A DNA stretch of 45,913 nt from an uncultured Pseudomonadota bacterium (lineage in GTDB: Bacteria > Pseudomonadota > Gammaproteobacteria > Steroidobacterales > Steroidobacteraceae). Positions 8,894-16,639 of this stretch are shown here, piece after piece; position 1 is the stretch's first letter; the number at the start of each line of letters is the position of its first letter. Both the position numbers and the translations under genes were made by a program. Below the pieces are notes generated by a model, which saw nothing but the letters and a program-made list of their open reading frames with translations, made no database searches and was not told the DNA's origin. The stretch is taken from assembly GCA_903908265.1 (NCBI GenBank), contig CAIVRI010000043.1, positions 1 to 45,913 on the forward strand, in the 5' to 3' direction.

Positions 8894-9617
8894 GCAGCTC
8901 GAGCGTGTCCCAACAGAGACTGGCGCGATCCTATACGACCCGCGGCGGCTCGCCCATCCGTGTCGGGAGGACTTTGATCCGGAGAGTTCCCACTTGCAGG
9001 CCCGAATGACCCGTGCGGCGCAGGGTCGGGGCAGCGCGTGGTTCTTGGATTCGGCACAGCCGGGTGGTTTGGCGCTGGCCCTGCGCCATTACCGCCGTGG
9101 CGGCTGGGTAGCTCGGTGGGTGCAAGATCGTTACCTCTGGCTTGGGGAAGAGGCCACCCGCTGTTTTCGCGAATTACGCCTGCTCGCGCATTTGGAAGAG
9201 CTGGGATTGCCAGCGGCACGACCCGTAGCCGCACTCTACGAGCGGGTGGGCCCATGCACTTATCGCGCCGCATTGCTGACCGTGCGCATCACGGGCGGGC
9301 GGCCGTTATCGCAGCAATGGGCGCAAATCGACCTGCCGACGTGGCGGTGTATCGGCGCGACGGTGGCCTCTTTGCATGCGGCCGGCGTGTGTCACGCGGA
9401 CCTAAATGCGCATAATCTGCTGATCGACTCCGCAGGGGATGTGCAACTGATCGATTTCGACCGGGGTCGGTTGCGCCAACCGGGGCCATGGCGGCAGGGC
9501 AATCTGGAGCGTCTGGCCCGATCATTGGCCAAAGTGGGCGGGCCGGGAACCGAGTCGCCTGCTTGGCAGGCGCTGTTGTCGGGTTATGGCGCCCCGCGCA
9601 ACGCACCCTTGCGGTAA
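8892..9617 (+). CDS. kdkA: 3-deoxy-D-manno-octulosonic acid (Kdo) kinase
   Basis: Phosphorylates the 4-position of Kdo on lipid A precursors at the inner membrane, using ATP. The protein is 241 residues, the same size as Haemophilus KdkA. It shows the atypical protein-kinase fold of the Kdo/WaaP family: catalytic loop CHADLNAHNLLID (about residues 167-179) with Asp and Asn in place, then the metal-binding IDFDRG. A GAGAAGGGAG ribosome site precedes ATG 8892; both lie in the start region of the divergent glycosyltransferase. KdkA is usually found where WaaA adds a single Kdo, and a waaA gene lies 1 kb away. The last 34 bases overlap the 3' end of the convergent lpxL gene. Confidence 0.92.
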   Translation: MQLERVPTETGAILYDPRRLAHPCREDFDPESSHLQARMTRAAQGRGSAWFLDSAQPGGLALALRHYRRGGWVARWVQDRYLWLGEEATRCFRELRLLAHLEELGLPAARPVAALYERVGPCTYRAALLTVRITGGRPLSQQWAQIDLPTWRCIGATVASLHAAGVCHADLNAHNLLIDSAGDVQLIDFDRGRLRQPGPWRQGNLERLARSLAKVGGPGTESPAWQALLSGYGAPRNAPLR

Positions 9618-10570
9618 GGATCCGGTTCGCCTTTGGCGGGGCGAAAACGCTTATAGCTCCATAGGTACTGCGCTGGTGCGCGCTCGACGGCCGCCTCGAT
9701 GAGGCCGTGGTAGCGGGCCACATCGCGAGCCCCATCGCCGGTCGGGAAGTTATCCAAGGGGGCGCCGATCCGGATGACATAGCCGCTGCCATCGGCCAAA
9801 CGCTCCGGAAAGAAGGGGAGGACGGCGCAACGCGTCGCCCGGACGACAAAGGTCGTGCCGGGGTTTGAGAGCGCCGGCACGCCGAACAGAGGCACCAACA
9901 CATAACCGTCCCCGTCAAAACGTTGATCCGGCGCATACAGAAAGATGCCCCCGCGCTTGAGTGTTTTGAGCATTTCCACGAATTTGTCACTGGGCACGAT
10001 CCGGCCACCTTTGCCGGTCCGGCCGTGCAGCGCCAGCTGTTGCAGCAGCGCGTTGCGCGAGCGCTTGTACATCACGTCACAGGCGTGACCGGTCTGTGGC
10101 AAGACGGCTGCCGCAATTTCATTGGTGGTGAAATGTGCGCCGAGCAGCAGGACGCCCCGGCCCGCCGCGACCGCTGCATCGAGATGCTCGGCACCCTCAA
10201 TGCGGGTATGCCGGCGCAGACGCGCCGGTGCGCCGTACCAGACTAGTCCTGTCTCCCACAGCGAATAAACCAGCGACTCGAAGTGTCGGATGGCGCGGGC
10301 CCGGATCTCTCGGGCAGCGAGCGCGGGATAGGCAAGCTGCAGGTTGATGCGGGTAGTTCTGCGATCACGGACGGCCAGCAGGTAGGCCAGTCGGCCGAGT
10401 ACAAAAGCGATGGGCCGAATGGTGCGGTAGGGCAGGGCCCCCATGCCGCGGGTGATCCCTGCGGCGATCCAGGCGGGCCACCAACGGGGGGCGAGGTAAC
10501 GGCTGTACGGTTCTAACTCGACGCCGCAAGTCGGATCATCGATCAAGGGTAGGTTTGTTGTGGTCGTCAT
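9584..10570 (-). CDS. lpxL: Lipid A lauroyl-type acyltransferase
   Basis: Inner-membrane acyltransferase of the LpxL/HtrB family that adds a secondary acyl chain to Kdo-lipid A. It has 328 residues. The catalytic HX4E motif is His146-Glu151 (LGAHFTTNE), followed by the family blocks YKRSRN and YAPDQRF. A hydrophobic stretch at about residues 52-67 (IRPIAFVLGRLAYLLA) suits the usual N-terminal anchor. LpxM or LpxP specificity cannot be excluded. The gene diverges from waaA with 37 bases between starts; its 3' end overlaps kdkA. No strong ribosome site is visible before ATG 10570. Confidence 0.92.
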   Translation of the reverse strand: MTTTTNLPLIDDPTCGVELEPYSRYLAPRWWPAWIAAGITRGMGALPYRTIRPIAFVLGRLAYLLAVRDRRTTRINLQLAYPALAAREIRARAIRHFESLVYSLWETGLVWYGAPARLRRHTRIEGAEHLDAAVAAGRGVLLLGAHFTTNEIAAAVLPQTGHACDVMYKRSRNALLQQLALHGRTGKGGRIVPSDKFVEMLKTLKRGGIFLYAPDQRFDGDGYVLVPLFGVPALSNPGTTFVVRATRCAVLPFFPERLADGSGYVIRIGAPLDNFPTGDGARDVARYHGLIEAAVERAPAQYLWSYKRFRPAKGEPDPYRKGALRGAP

Positions 10571-10575
10571 GGCGC

Positions 10576-10581
10576 TATGAT
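10576..10581 (+). promoter_or_regulatory. Candidate -10 box (TATGAT) of waaA
   Basis: TATGAT lies 26 bases before ATG 10608, in the short lpxL-waaA divergent gap. A TTTGTT/TTGTTG sequence 15-16 bases upstream, inside lpxL, could be the -35. Only a moderate match. Confidence 0.3.
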
Positions 10582-10607
10582 CTCGGCCTCACCCCCTGGC
10601 GGGCCTC

Positions 10608-11894
10608 ATGCGCCTACTTTACCTGTGCCTTGCTCATTGTCTCCTGCCGATCGCGTTTTTGCGCGAGTTGTGGCGGGCGTTTCGGCATCCGGAGTACCGG
10701 GCGGGCCTGACGGCTCGACTGGGCTGTGGCGCGCGTTTGGCGCCGGGCGCGCTCTGGGTGCATGCCGTCTCTGTCGGTGAGGTCCAGGCCGCCGGGCCCC
10801 TGTTGCGGCGTCTGGCGGCCGAGTATCCGGCCCGACCGTTGGTCCTGACCGTAGCGACCGCCACGGGGCGGGTACGCGCCCTCGTGCTTTACGGATCGAT
10901 CGCACAGGTGCGCTATCTTCCTTATGACGTGCCCGTTTGTGTCTGGCGCTTCCTCGACCGGGTTACGCCTACGGTGGGTGTCATCCTAGAAACGGAATTG
11001 TGGCCGACCTTATACCGGGCCTGCGAACGACGCCAGATCCCCTTGCTTGTGGCCAGTGCGCGGTTGTCAGAACGCAGTGTCCGTCGCTATCGACGCATGC
11101 CCCGTTTCACCGCCCAGTTGCTGGGTGCGCCGCACGTGTCGGTAGCCGCGCAAACGGCCACCGATGCGGCGCGCTTTCAGGCGCTGGGGGCGGTGCCGGC
11201 GCGGACCTGTGTAGTGGGCAACGTCAAATACGATCAGAGCGTGCCCGTAGCGGAGCGCGCGCAGGCAAGTGCGCGACGCGCCACCTTGGGGATTGGCCGC
11301 CCCATCTGGGTCGCGGGCAGTACGCACGAGGGGGAGGAGTCGGTGGTATTGGAGGCCCATCGCACGGTGTTGGCGCGTTTTCCGAATGCCCTCCTGGTCT
11401 TGGCGCCGCGCCATCCGCCGCGCTTTGAGACGGTGGCGCAATGGCTTGGCCATAGCGGTTTGTCTTTTGTCCGGCGCTCGCAGGCAACCGAGGTGTCCCC
11501 GCAGGCCGCTGTGTTTTTGCTGGATACCTTGGGCGAGTTGGTTGGTTATTACGCGGCTGCGGATATCGCTTTCGTCGGCGGTAGCCTCGTGCCGATCGGC
11601 GGCCACAACCTATTGGAACCCCTGTCCGTGCAGTGCCCTGTCCTGTCGGGACCGTCGACCGAAAACGATGCCGCCACGGCCGCATGGCTGGTGGCGGCCG
11701 GGGCGCTGCGCACGGTCGTCGACGCAACGACTCTGGCGGAGGCGGTGATCGCGCGATGCACGGACCCGGCGGCGGGCCGCGTCGCGGTCGCGGCCGGGAT
11801 GGCGGTGCTCGATGCGAACCGTGGCGCCGTGGAGCGCGTACTGGCGACGCTGCGTCCGTTGATCGGACGCGCCGATCGGTTCAGCGGACGGTAA
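10608..11894 (+). CDS. waaA: 3-deoxy-D-manno-octulosonic acid transferase (Kdo transferase)
   Basis: Transfers Kdo from CMP-Kdo to the lipid IVA disaccharide at the inner membrane (GT30). The protein is 428 residues, normal for the family. An N-terminal hydrophobic anchor covers residues 2-18. The catalytic loop HAVSVGE has the general base at Glu58, and ILETELWP and SARLSERS are further family blocks. The C-terminal half carries the CMP-sugar site with GGSLVPIGGHNLLEP. Together with kdkA and lpxL it forms a Kdo-lipid A group. Its last 14 bases overlap the 3' end of tolC on the opposite strand. Whether it adds one or two Kdo residues cannot be read from sequence; kdkA nearby hints at one. Confidence 0.96.
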   Translation: MRLLYLCLAHCLLPIAFLRELWRAFRHPEYRAGLTARLGCGARLAPGALWVHAVSVGEVQAAGPLLRRLAAEYPARPLVLTVATATGRVRALVLYGSIAQVRYLPYDVPVCVWRFLDRVTPTVGVILETELWPTLYRACERRQIPLLVASARLSERSVRRYRRMPRFTAQLLGAPHVSVAAQTATDAARFQALGAVPARTCVVGNVKYDQSVPVAERAQASARRATLGIGRPIWVAGSTHEGEESVVLEAHRTVLARFPNALLVLAPRHPPRFETVAQWLGHSGLSFVRRSQATEVSPQAAVFLLDTLGELVGYYAAADIAFVGGSLVPIGGHNLLEPLSVQCPVLSGPSTENDAATAAWLVAAGALRTVVDATTLAEAVIARCTDPAAGRVAVAAGMAVLDANRGAVERVLATLRPLIGRADRFSGR

Positions 11895-13275
11895 CGGTAC
11901 GGTCCAGTAAGGCGTTGAGGCGATCCACGGACTTGTCATCGAGCGTGCCCGCTTCTTGTTCTAGGGCCAGTACATTCAGTAGATAGTCGTAACGGCTGCG
12001 GGCATAGGTGGTCTGGGCATCGAACAGGCGTTGCCGTGCCAGCAGCACGTCAACCGATGTACGGGTGCCGACTTCGTAGCCTGCTTCGGTCGCATTGAGC
12101 GCCGTTTTGCTCGATTCCACGCCCTGACGTAGGGCCTTGACGCGCGAGATTTCGCTGATGACACCCAAGTAGGCATCCCGAGTGCCGCGTTCCGTGGCGC
12201 GTGCGACCCGTTCGAGCCGCTCATGGGCAGCGCGATGCTGGTAGGACGCCTGCCGGACGCGGGAACTGACCGCGCCGCCGCTGAACAGCGGTACCGTGAG
12301 TTGTAGGCTGATCTGCTTGTCGCGGGAGGATGAATTGGCCGGGAAGCTCAATGAGCCGGCAGTGGGGTCGAATAGGCTGGTCGTGCCGCTGACGTCGTTG
12401 TTGGATTCGCGAGCAATCAGGTCCAGTGACGGCAGATGCCCGGCCTGAGCGACATTGACCGACTCGCGGGCAATTTCTGCCCCAATACGGGCTGAGGACA
12501 GCGCTAGATTCTGGTCTAGCGCGGCGCGTACCCAGGGGTCCTCGCCGACTGGCTCCGGCGCGACGAGGGGCATGGAGTCGCTCGGCCGTGAGAGCATCTC
12601 GACCGAATCGCCGGTCACTTCTCGTAATTGGTCCCGTGCCGTGGCCAAAGTGCGCTTGGAGGCGATGACCGTCGCTGCCGACTGATCATTGGCGGCGCGG
12701 GCTTCTTCGACGTCAGTGATCGCGATCAGACCGACCTCAAAACGTTTTTCCGCTTGCTCTAACTGGTGCGAAATCGCTTCGTGCGCTGCCTGGGCGGCTT
12801 CCAGAGTGTCTTGTGCTGCAAGGACGCCGAAGTAGGCGGCCGCGGTACGCACAATCAGCGACTGGCGCGCTGCGTTGTAATCGACTTCGGCCTGCGCTAC
12901 CTGCGCATTGGCTTGCCGGATTGCCGCGAATTGCTCCCAATGGAACACGGTTTGGCGTAGCTGCAATGCCCATTGTTTGGTGTTGGAGGTCGATTCCACA
13001 TTGGCGGAGGCTAAGCCGCCGGACGTAAAGAAGTTCGACAGCCCGGTGGCGGTGTCATGCGTATAGCCACCGGTAGCCTGTAATTGGGGCAGTAACGCCG
13101 CGAATGCCTGCGGGCGGGCCTCACGAATGGCCAGGCGCGTCGCGTCGGCCTCGCGCAATTGGGGATCGCTCCGCTGAGCACGGTGGTAAGCCTCGGCGAG
13201 ATCCGTTGCGTGGGCCCCGGCGCCGGTGAGACCCAAGCCTGCGACGATCGCAGCGCGGAGCCAGATGCAAGTCAT
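11881..13275 (-). CDS. tolC: TolC-family outer membrane efflux/secretion channel
   Basis: Forms the trimeric outer-membrane duct used by tripartite efflux pumps and type I secretion. The 464-residue protein starts with a signal peptide (residues 1-23, cleaved after AHA). The mature part has the two repeated TolC halves: DLAEAYHRAQRSDPQL opens the first, and long helices such as QAEVDYNAARQSLIVRTAAA and the GTRTSVDVLLARQRLFDAQ block mark each coiled-coil hairpin. An AAGGAA ribosome site precedes the ATG. The rhodanese gene lies 92 bases upstream on the same strand, and waaA converges with an overlap. No pump or adaptor gene is nearby, so it probably serves several systems. Confidence 0.94.
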   Translation of the reverse strand: MTCIWLRAAIVAGLGLTGAGAHATDLAEAYHRAQRSDPQLREADATRLAIREARPQAFAALLPQLQATGGYTHDTATGLSNFFTSGGLASANVESTSNTKQWALQLRQTVFHWEQFAAIRQANAQVAQAEVDYNAARQSLIVRTAAAYFGVLAAQDTLEAAQAAHEAISHQLEQAEKRFEVGLIAITDVEEARAANDQSAATVIASKRTLATARDQLREVTGDSVEMLSRPSDSMPLVAPEPVGEDPWVRAALDQNLALSSARIGAEIARESVNVAQAGHLPSLDLIARESNNDVSGTTSLFDPTAGSLSFPANSSSRDKQISLQLTVPLFSGGAVSSRVRQASYQHRAAHERLERVARATERGTRDAYLGVISEISRVKALRQGVESSKTALNATEAGYEVGTRTSVDVLLARQRLFDAQTTYARSRYDYLLNVLALEQEAGTLDDKSVDRLNALLDRTVTVR

Positions 13276-13367
13276 GCTGTAAATTCCTTGAGAGCGTCAA
13301 TAGTCCGAATTCTAGCCACTGTAGTGGGGTTGGGGCTGGTACGCCAACTCTCCGTCGCGTCCTGCGG

Positions 13368-13685
13368 TCAGTATGTCGCAAGGGCCGGATCGACCTGTGC
13401 CGCCCATGCCAAAATACCCCCCGTCAGATTCGCAACCGGGTGATAGCCGCGGGCCTCCAGGAATAGGGCCACCTGCAGGCTGCGGCCACCGACCTTGCAG
13501 AGCACCACGATCTCCCGGTCCGTCGGAATCTCGGCTAGGCGGCCGGGTATTTCGCCCATAGGAATGTGGGTGGCGCCGGGGGCGGCGACAATCGCCACCT
13601 CCCAGCCCTCCCGGACGTCCAGAAGGAAGGGGCTTGCACCGGCCGCTGACAGGGCAGCGTAGTCGCGGGGGCTGATTTCACGCAT
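13368..13685 (-). CDS. Single-domain rhodanese
   Basis: A 105-residue rhodanese-like sulfurtransferase, cytoplasmic. The family core is complete: LLDVREGWEV (CH2A-type motif), HIPMGEIPGRL, and the active loop with Cys63 in CKVGGR (63-68), a six-residue loop as in sulfur-handling rhodaneses rather than Cdc25-type phosphatases. The frame extends to 13790 but the extra 35 residues show no similarity, so ATG 13685 directly before REISPRDYA is preferred. It precedes tolC by 92 bases on the same strand. The sulfur donor and acceptor are unknown. Confidence 0.88.
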   Translation of the reverse strand: MREISPRDYAALSAAGASPFLLDVREGWEVAIVAAPGATHIPMGEIPGRLAEIPTDREIVVLCKVGGRSLQVALFLEARGYHPVANLTGGILAWAAQVDPALATY

Positions 13686-13902
13686 GGCAGGTCGCGGCTC
13701 CGATTGAGGGCGGGATAGTGTCGGCAGGGTACGGAGTTTCGCTGTGACCGACAACACGGTCTCGCATAATGCGCTGGTCATTATGGTCAATCTCGGCTTT
13801 GTCTGGCGGCGTGTCCGCTATGCTCGCCCCGGGGGGGAAATCTCTCACTAAACAAGGGCATGCCGCGCGGTATTCGCGTCGCAACTCGAGGACGCTCGGA
13901 TC

Positions 13903-16095
13903 GTGCAATGGTCGCTCAACATGGTCGCTTTGATCGTGCTCGCTGCACTGGGGGTCTTCGCCCTCATCCTGCGGGCGCGGGGCCATAGGCATGCGCGTGC
14001 CGCCGCGCAGGAGATCGAGACCAAACAACGCTCGGAAGCTGCGCCGCCACCCCTACCCCTGCGGGACCAATCCTTGGGGGAGTTGCTGCGCGTGATCCAT
14101 GATCCGGTGCTCCTGCACGGGCAGCGTATCGTGTTGGCCAACACGCGCTTTGCGGCGCTGTTGGGGCGTGATCCGGAAGATTTGGTGGGACATCATCTGG
14201 CCGAGTTCGTGACCGCTGAGTACAGCGATCTGGTGGCAGACACCGTGCGCCGTCGTTTGCGTGGTGACCCGGCCGCCGACTTGTGCGAAGTCGAAGTACA
14301 CGATGAGGATGGTCAGCCTGTCCGTCTCGAGTTGTCTAATTGCACGATGCGGCATCACGGCGCCGATGTGGTGGTTTTCACAGCAACCCCGATTCTGCCA
14401 CTGCACAGTGCTGACCCGAACCATAGTCGCGCAGCTGCCACCTTGGATTCCATCGGGGATGGGTTGGTGAGCACGGATCTGCAGGGGCGTATCGACTTTG
14501 TGAACCGGCGCGCGGCGTTCTTGTTGGGGCAATCGCTGGCCGAGGTGGGTGGCCATTTATTTAGCGAAATCGTCTCGGTAGTCGACGAGGCGGATCGTCT
14601 GTCCTTGATCGACCCGGTCATGCAGTGTCTGTCGTCCGGCACGACGGTCTCCATGGGACGCCGCGCAGTGGTGCTGCGCAGCAAGGATGGTTCAGAACGC
14701 GGCATTGAACTGTCAGCGGCGCCGCTAGTGGGCTCGAGCGGGCAGATCGAAGGTGCCGTGGTGTTGCTGCATGACGTCACGGAGTTGCGCGGCATTACCC
14801 GGCAAATGTCCTACCAGGCCAGCCATGATGGACTTACCGGGTTAATCAATCGTCGCGAATTTGAGCGGCGTCTGGAGGGTTGCCTGGAGACTGCGCGTTC
14901 CGGTCGCCAGACGCATGTGCTGTGTTACCTCGATCTGGACCGCTTTAAAGCCGTGAACGACACGAGTGGCCACATGGCGGGCGACGCCATGCTGCGGGAG
15001 ATGGCGGCACTCGTGAAGGATGCGGTACGTGATTCCGATACGGTCGCTCGCATTGGCGGAGATGAGTTTGCACTGTTGCTGATCGGCTGCCCGTTGGAAA
15101 AAGCGATGCAGATCGCGCAGGATGTGGCTGCGGTCATTCGTGAATTTCGCTTTGTCTGGAAGGACAAGATCTTTCAGGTCGGCGTGTCGATTGGCTTGGT
15201 CGAGATCGGTCGAGAAAGCGCTAGCCCGGAAGAGATGCTGGCGGCAGCAGATTCCGCCTGCTACGTCGCTAAGAATCAGGCGGGTGGATATCAGATCCAC
15301 GTCTACTCAGCGGTGGAAGAAGTAGCGGCGCGTCATCGTGGCGAAATCCATTGGTTGCAGCGCCTCCAGCACGCTTTGCGGGATGGTCGCTTCTTGTTGT
15401 ATACGCAGCAGATCTTGGCCTCACCGCCGGGATCGCAGCACGGCCCTGCGCTCGAAGTGTTGGTGCGCCTGATTGGTGATGATGGCGCCATCATTGCGCC
15501 AGGTGAATTTTTTAAAGCCGCAGAACGTTATCGTTTGATGCCGATGGTGGATCGTTGGGTGGTACAGGCGGCGCTGTCAGCGCTCGGTCGAGGCGGTTTG
15601 CGTATTCAACCCGGTCGCAGTTTGGCGATTAATATCGCGGGCCAGACGCTCGGGGACACTGGCTTTCTGGAATTCGTAGTCGATTGCTTGGATCGCACCG
15701 GCGTACTGCCTCAACAGGTTTGTTTTGAAGTATCCGAGAGTTCGGTAATCGCCAATTTGGAGCACGCGCAGCGCTTCGTGGGCGTATTGCATGGTATGGG
15801 GTGCAGCTTCGCGCTCGATGATTTTGGCAGTGGAATAGGTTCGTTTACTAGCCTGAAGGCGCTGCCCATTGATTACGTCAAGATTGATGGCGCTTACATG
15901 CGCAATTTGGGTACCGATAGCGTAAATCAGGCCATGGTGGCGGCGATGGTCGATTTGGCGCGTTCCTTGCACTTTGCCGTGATCGCGGAACAAGTTGAAG
16001 ATCAGGCTTCTCTGGCTGCCGCGCAGCGTATCGGGGTGGATTTTGTGCAGGGCTATGCGATCTCGCGTCCAGAGCCTATGCAGTCGATGACCTGA
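13903..16095 (+). CDS. Membrane-anchored PAS-GGDEF-EAL cyclic-di-GMP enzyme
   Basis: A 730-residue dual-domain protein that can make and/or degrade cyclic-di-GMP. It has one N-terminal membrane segment (residues 7-23), a short cytoplasmic linker, PAS-like domains at about 55-165 and 178-295, GGDEF at about 303-465 and EAL at about 480-725. The cyclase site is intact (GGDEF at 385-389), with an inhibitory I-site RDSD at 376-379. The phosphodiesterase residues are also present: Glu518 in EVLVR (ExLxR), Asn577, Glu609, Glu612, Asp639-Asp640 in DDFGSG, Lys660, Glu696 and Gln716; only the T to S change in DDFGTG is unusual. GTG 13903 is taken as start because GAGGAC lies 10 bases upstream; ATG 13921 is the alternative. 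Upstream is a 217-base divergent gap with the rhodanese gene. Confidence 0.93.
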   Translation: MQWSLNMVALIVLAALGVFALILRARGHRHARAAAQEIETKQRSEAAPPPLPLRDQSLGELLRVIHDPVLLHGQRIVLANTRFAALLGRDPEDLVGHHLAEFVTAEYSDLVADTVRRRLRGDPAADLCEVEVHDEDGQPVRLELSNCTMRHHGADVVVFTATPILPLHSADPNHSRAAATLDSIGDGLVSTDLQGRIDFVNRRAAFLLGQSLAEVGGHLFSEIVSVVDEADRLSLIDPVMQCLSSGTTVSMGRRAVVLRSKDGSERGIELSAAPLVGSSGQIEGAVVLLHDVTELRGITRQMSYQASHDGLTGLINRREFERRLEGCLETARSGRQTHVLCYLDLDRFKAVNDTSGHMAGDAMLREMAALVKDAVRDSDTVARIGGDEFALLLIGCPLEKAMQIAQDVAAVIREFRFVWKDKIFQVGVSIGLVEIGRESASPEEMLAAADSACYVAKNQAGGYQIHVYSAVEEVAARHRGEIHWLQRLQHALRDGRFLLYTQQILASPPGSQHGPALEVLVRLIGDDGAIIAPGEFFKAAERYRLMPMVDRWVVQAALSALGRGGLRIQPGRSLAINIAGQTLGDTGFLEFVVDCLDRTGVLPQQVCFEVSESSVIANLEHAQRFVGVLHGMGCSFALDDFGSGIGSFTSLKALPIDYVKIDGAYMRNLGTDSVNQAMVAAMVDLARSLHFAVIAEQVEDQASLAAAQRIGVDFVQGYAISRPEPMQSMT

Positions 16096-16132
16096 CCCGC
16101 CTTGGGTCGTACGGGTCGATCGGACACCGTCG

Positions 16133-16507
16133 ATGGGTTGGGTTGCAGGATTGAGCATTCGCACGCGAATGCTTTCCAGGGCGCTACTCGCCGTTATGAC
16201 CATTGCGCCCGCATGGGCTGCCCCTCTATTTTTGGATGCGGGCAGTTCGCTGCCCGGAGGCATCAGAGTCGAAGCGCGCCAGGCGATTCTGAATAGCGAG
16301 TCGGTACGCAAAGCCAACGGGCGTGGCTTGCACGACGTCATTCGCTATACCGTCATGCTTGCTGCTATCGCCGAGTGGCCCGCTTTCAATGCAGTATGGG
16401 TCTCGATGTTGGATAAACCCTATCCGGCGCGCAGTGCATTGGGCACTACTGGACTGGCCCTAGGTGGACGCGTTGAGATCGATTGTCTGGCAGCAGCGGG
16501 GCCCTGA
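16133..16507 (+). CDS. Small exported protein, N-terminally shortened RidA/YjgF homologue
   Basis: A predicted secreted protein of 124 residues. The first 29 or 30 form a signal peptide (Arg-containing start, core LSRALLAVMTIAPAWA). The mature part aligns with RidA from its second strand on: the LFL strand, VEARQAILNSESVRKANG (helix), DVIRYTVMLA, WPAFNAVW, PYPARSA, VEIDCLA. The substrate-carboxylate arginine of RidA (Arg105 in E. coli) is retained as Arg100 in PARS. The N-terminal strand and substrate loop of normal RidA (about 128 residues) are absent, and the conserved Glu near the end (EIEAIA) is Asp here. RidA is an enamine/imine deaminase acting in the cytosol, so export is unusual. Start is uncertain: ATG 16133 or ATG 16169, both giving a signal peptide; neither has a good ribosome site. 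It follows the GGDEF-EAL gene by 37 bases. Confidence 0.75.
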   Translation: MGWVAGLSIRTRMLSRALLAVMTIAPAWAAPLFLDAGSSLPGGIRVEARQAILNSESVRKANGRGLHDVIRYTVMLAAIAEWPAFNAVWVSMLDKPYPARSALGTTGLALGGRVEIDCLAAAGP

Positions 16508-16592
16508 CTGGTTGCGGTTGCGCGTGGCCCGGCTCCGTTCGCTCTCTAGACGACGTATGACGCTGGCTTGATGCGGCGGTGCGGTGCTCTAA

Positions 16593-16618
16593 AAAAAGGC
16601 GCCCGTAGGCGCCTTTTT
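16593..16618. terminator. Bidirectional intrinsic terminator
   Basis: Perfect 11-base stem (AAAAAGGCGCC / GGCGCCTTTTT) with a CGTA loop. The T tract on the plus strand ends the RidA-like gene's transcript, and the A tract becomes a U tract for the convergent hppA transcript. It is the only clear intrinsic terminator in the window. Confidence 0.93.
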
Positions 16619-16639
16619 CCTCAGCCATTTGGCGTCCGC

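Noticed and set aside
9289-10008. 239-residue minus-strand open frame across kdkA and lpxL
   Set aside because: A shadow frame of two clearly coding genes; composition is Arg/Ser/Pro-rich, typical of out-of-frame GC-rich DNA.
13686-13790. Longer rhodanese start at 13790
   Set aside because: The extra 35 residues have no similarity to rhodaneses, and the domain begins at ATG 13685.
15460-16060. Degenerate, inactive EAL domain
   Set aside because: EVLVR looked like a lost EAL, but the ExLxR pattern and all metal and base residues are present.
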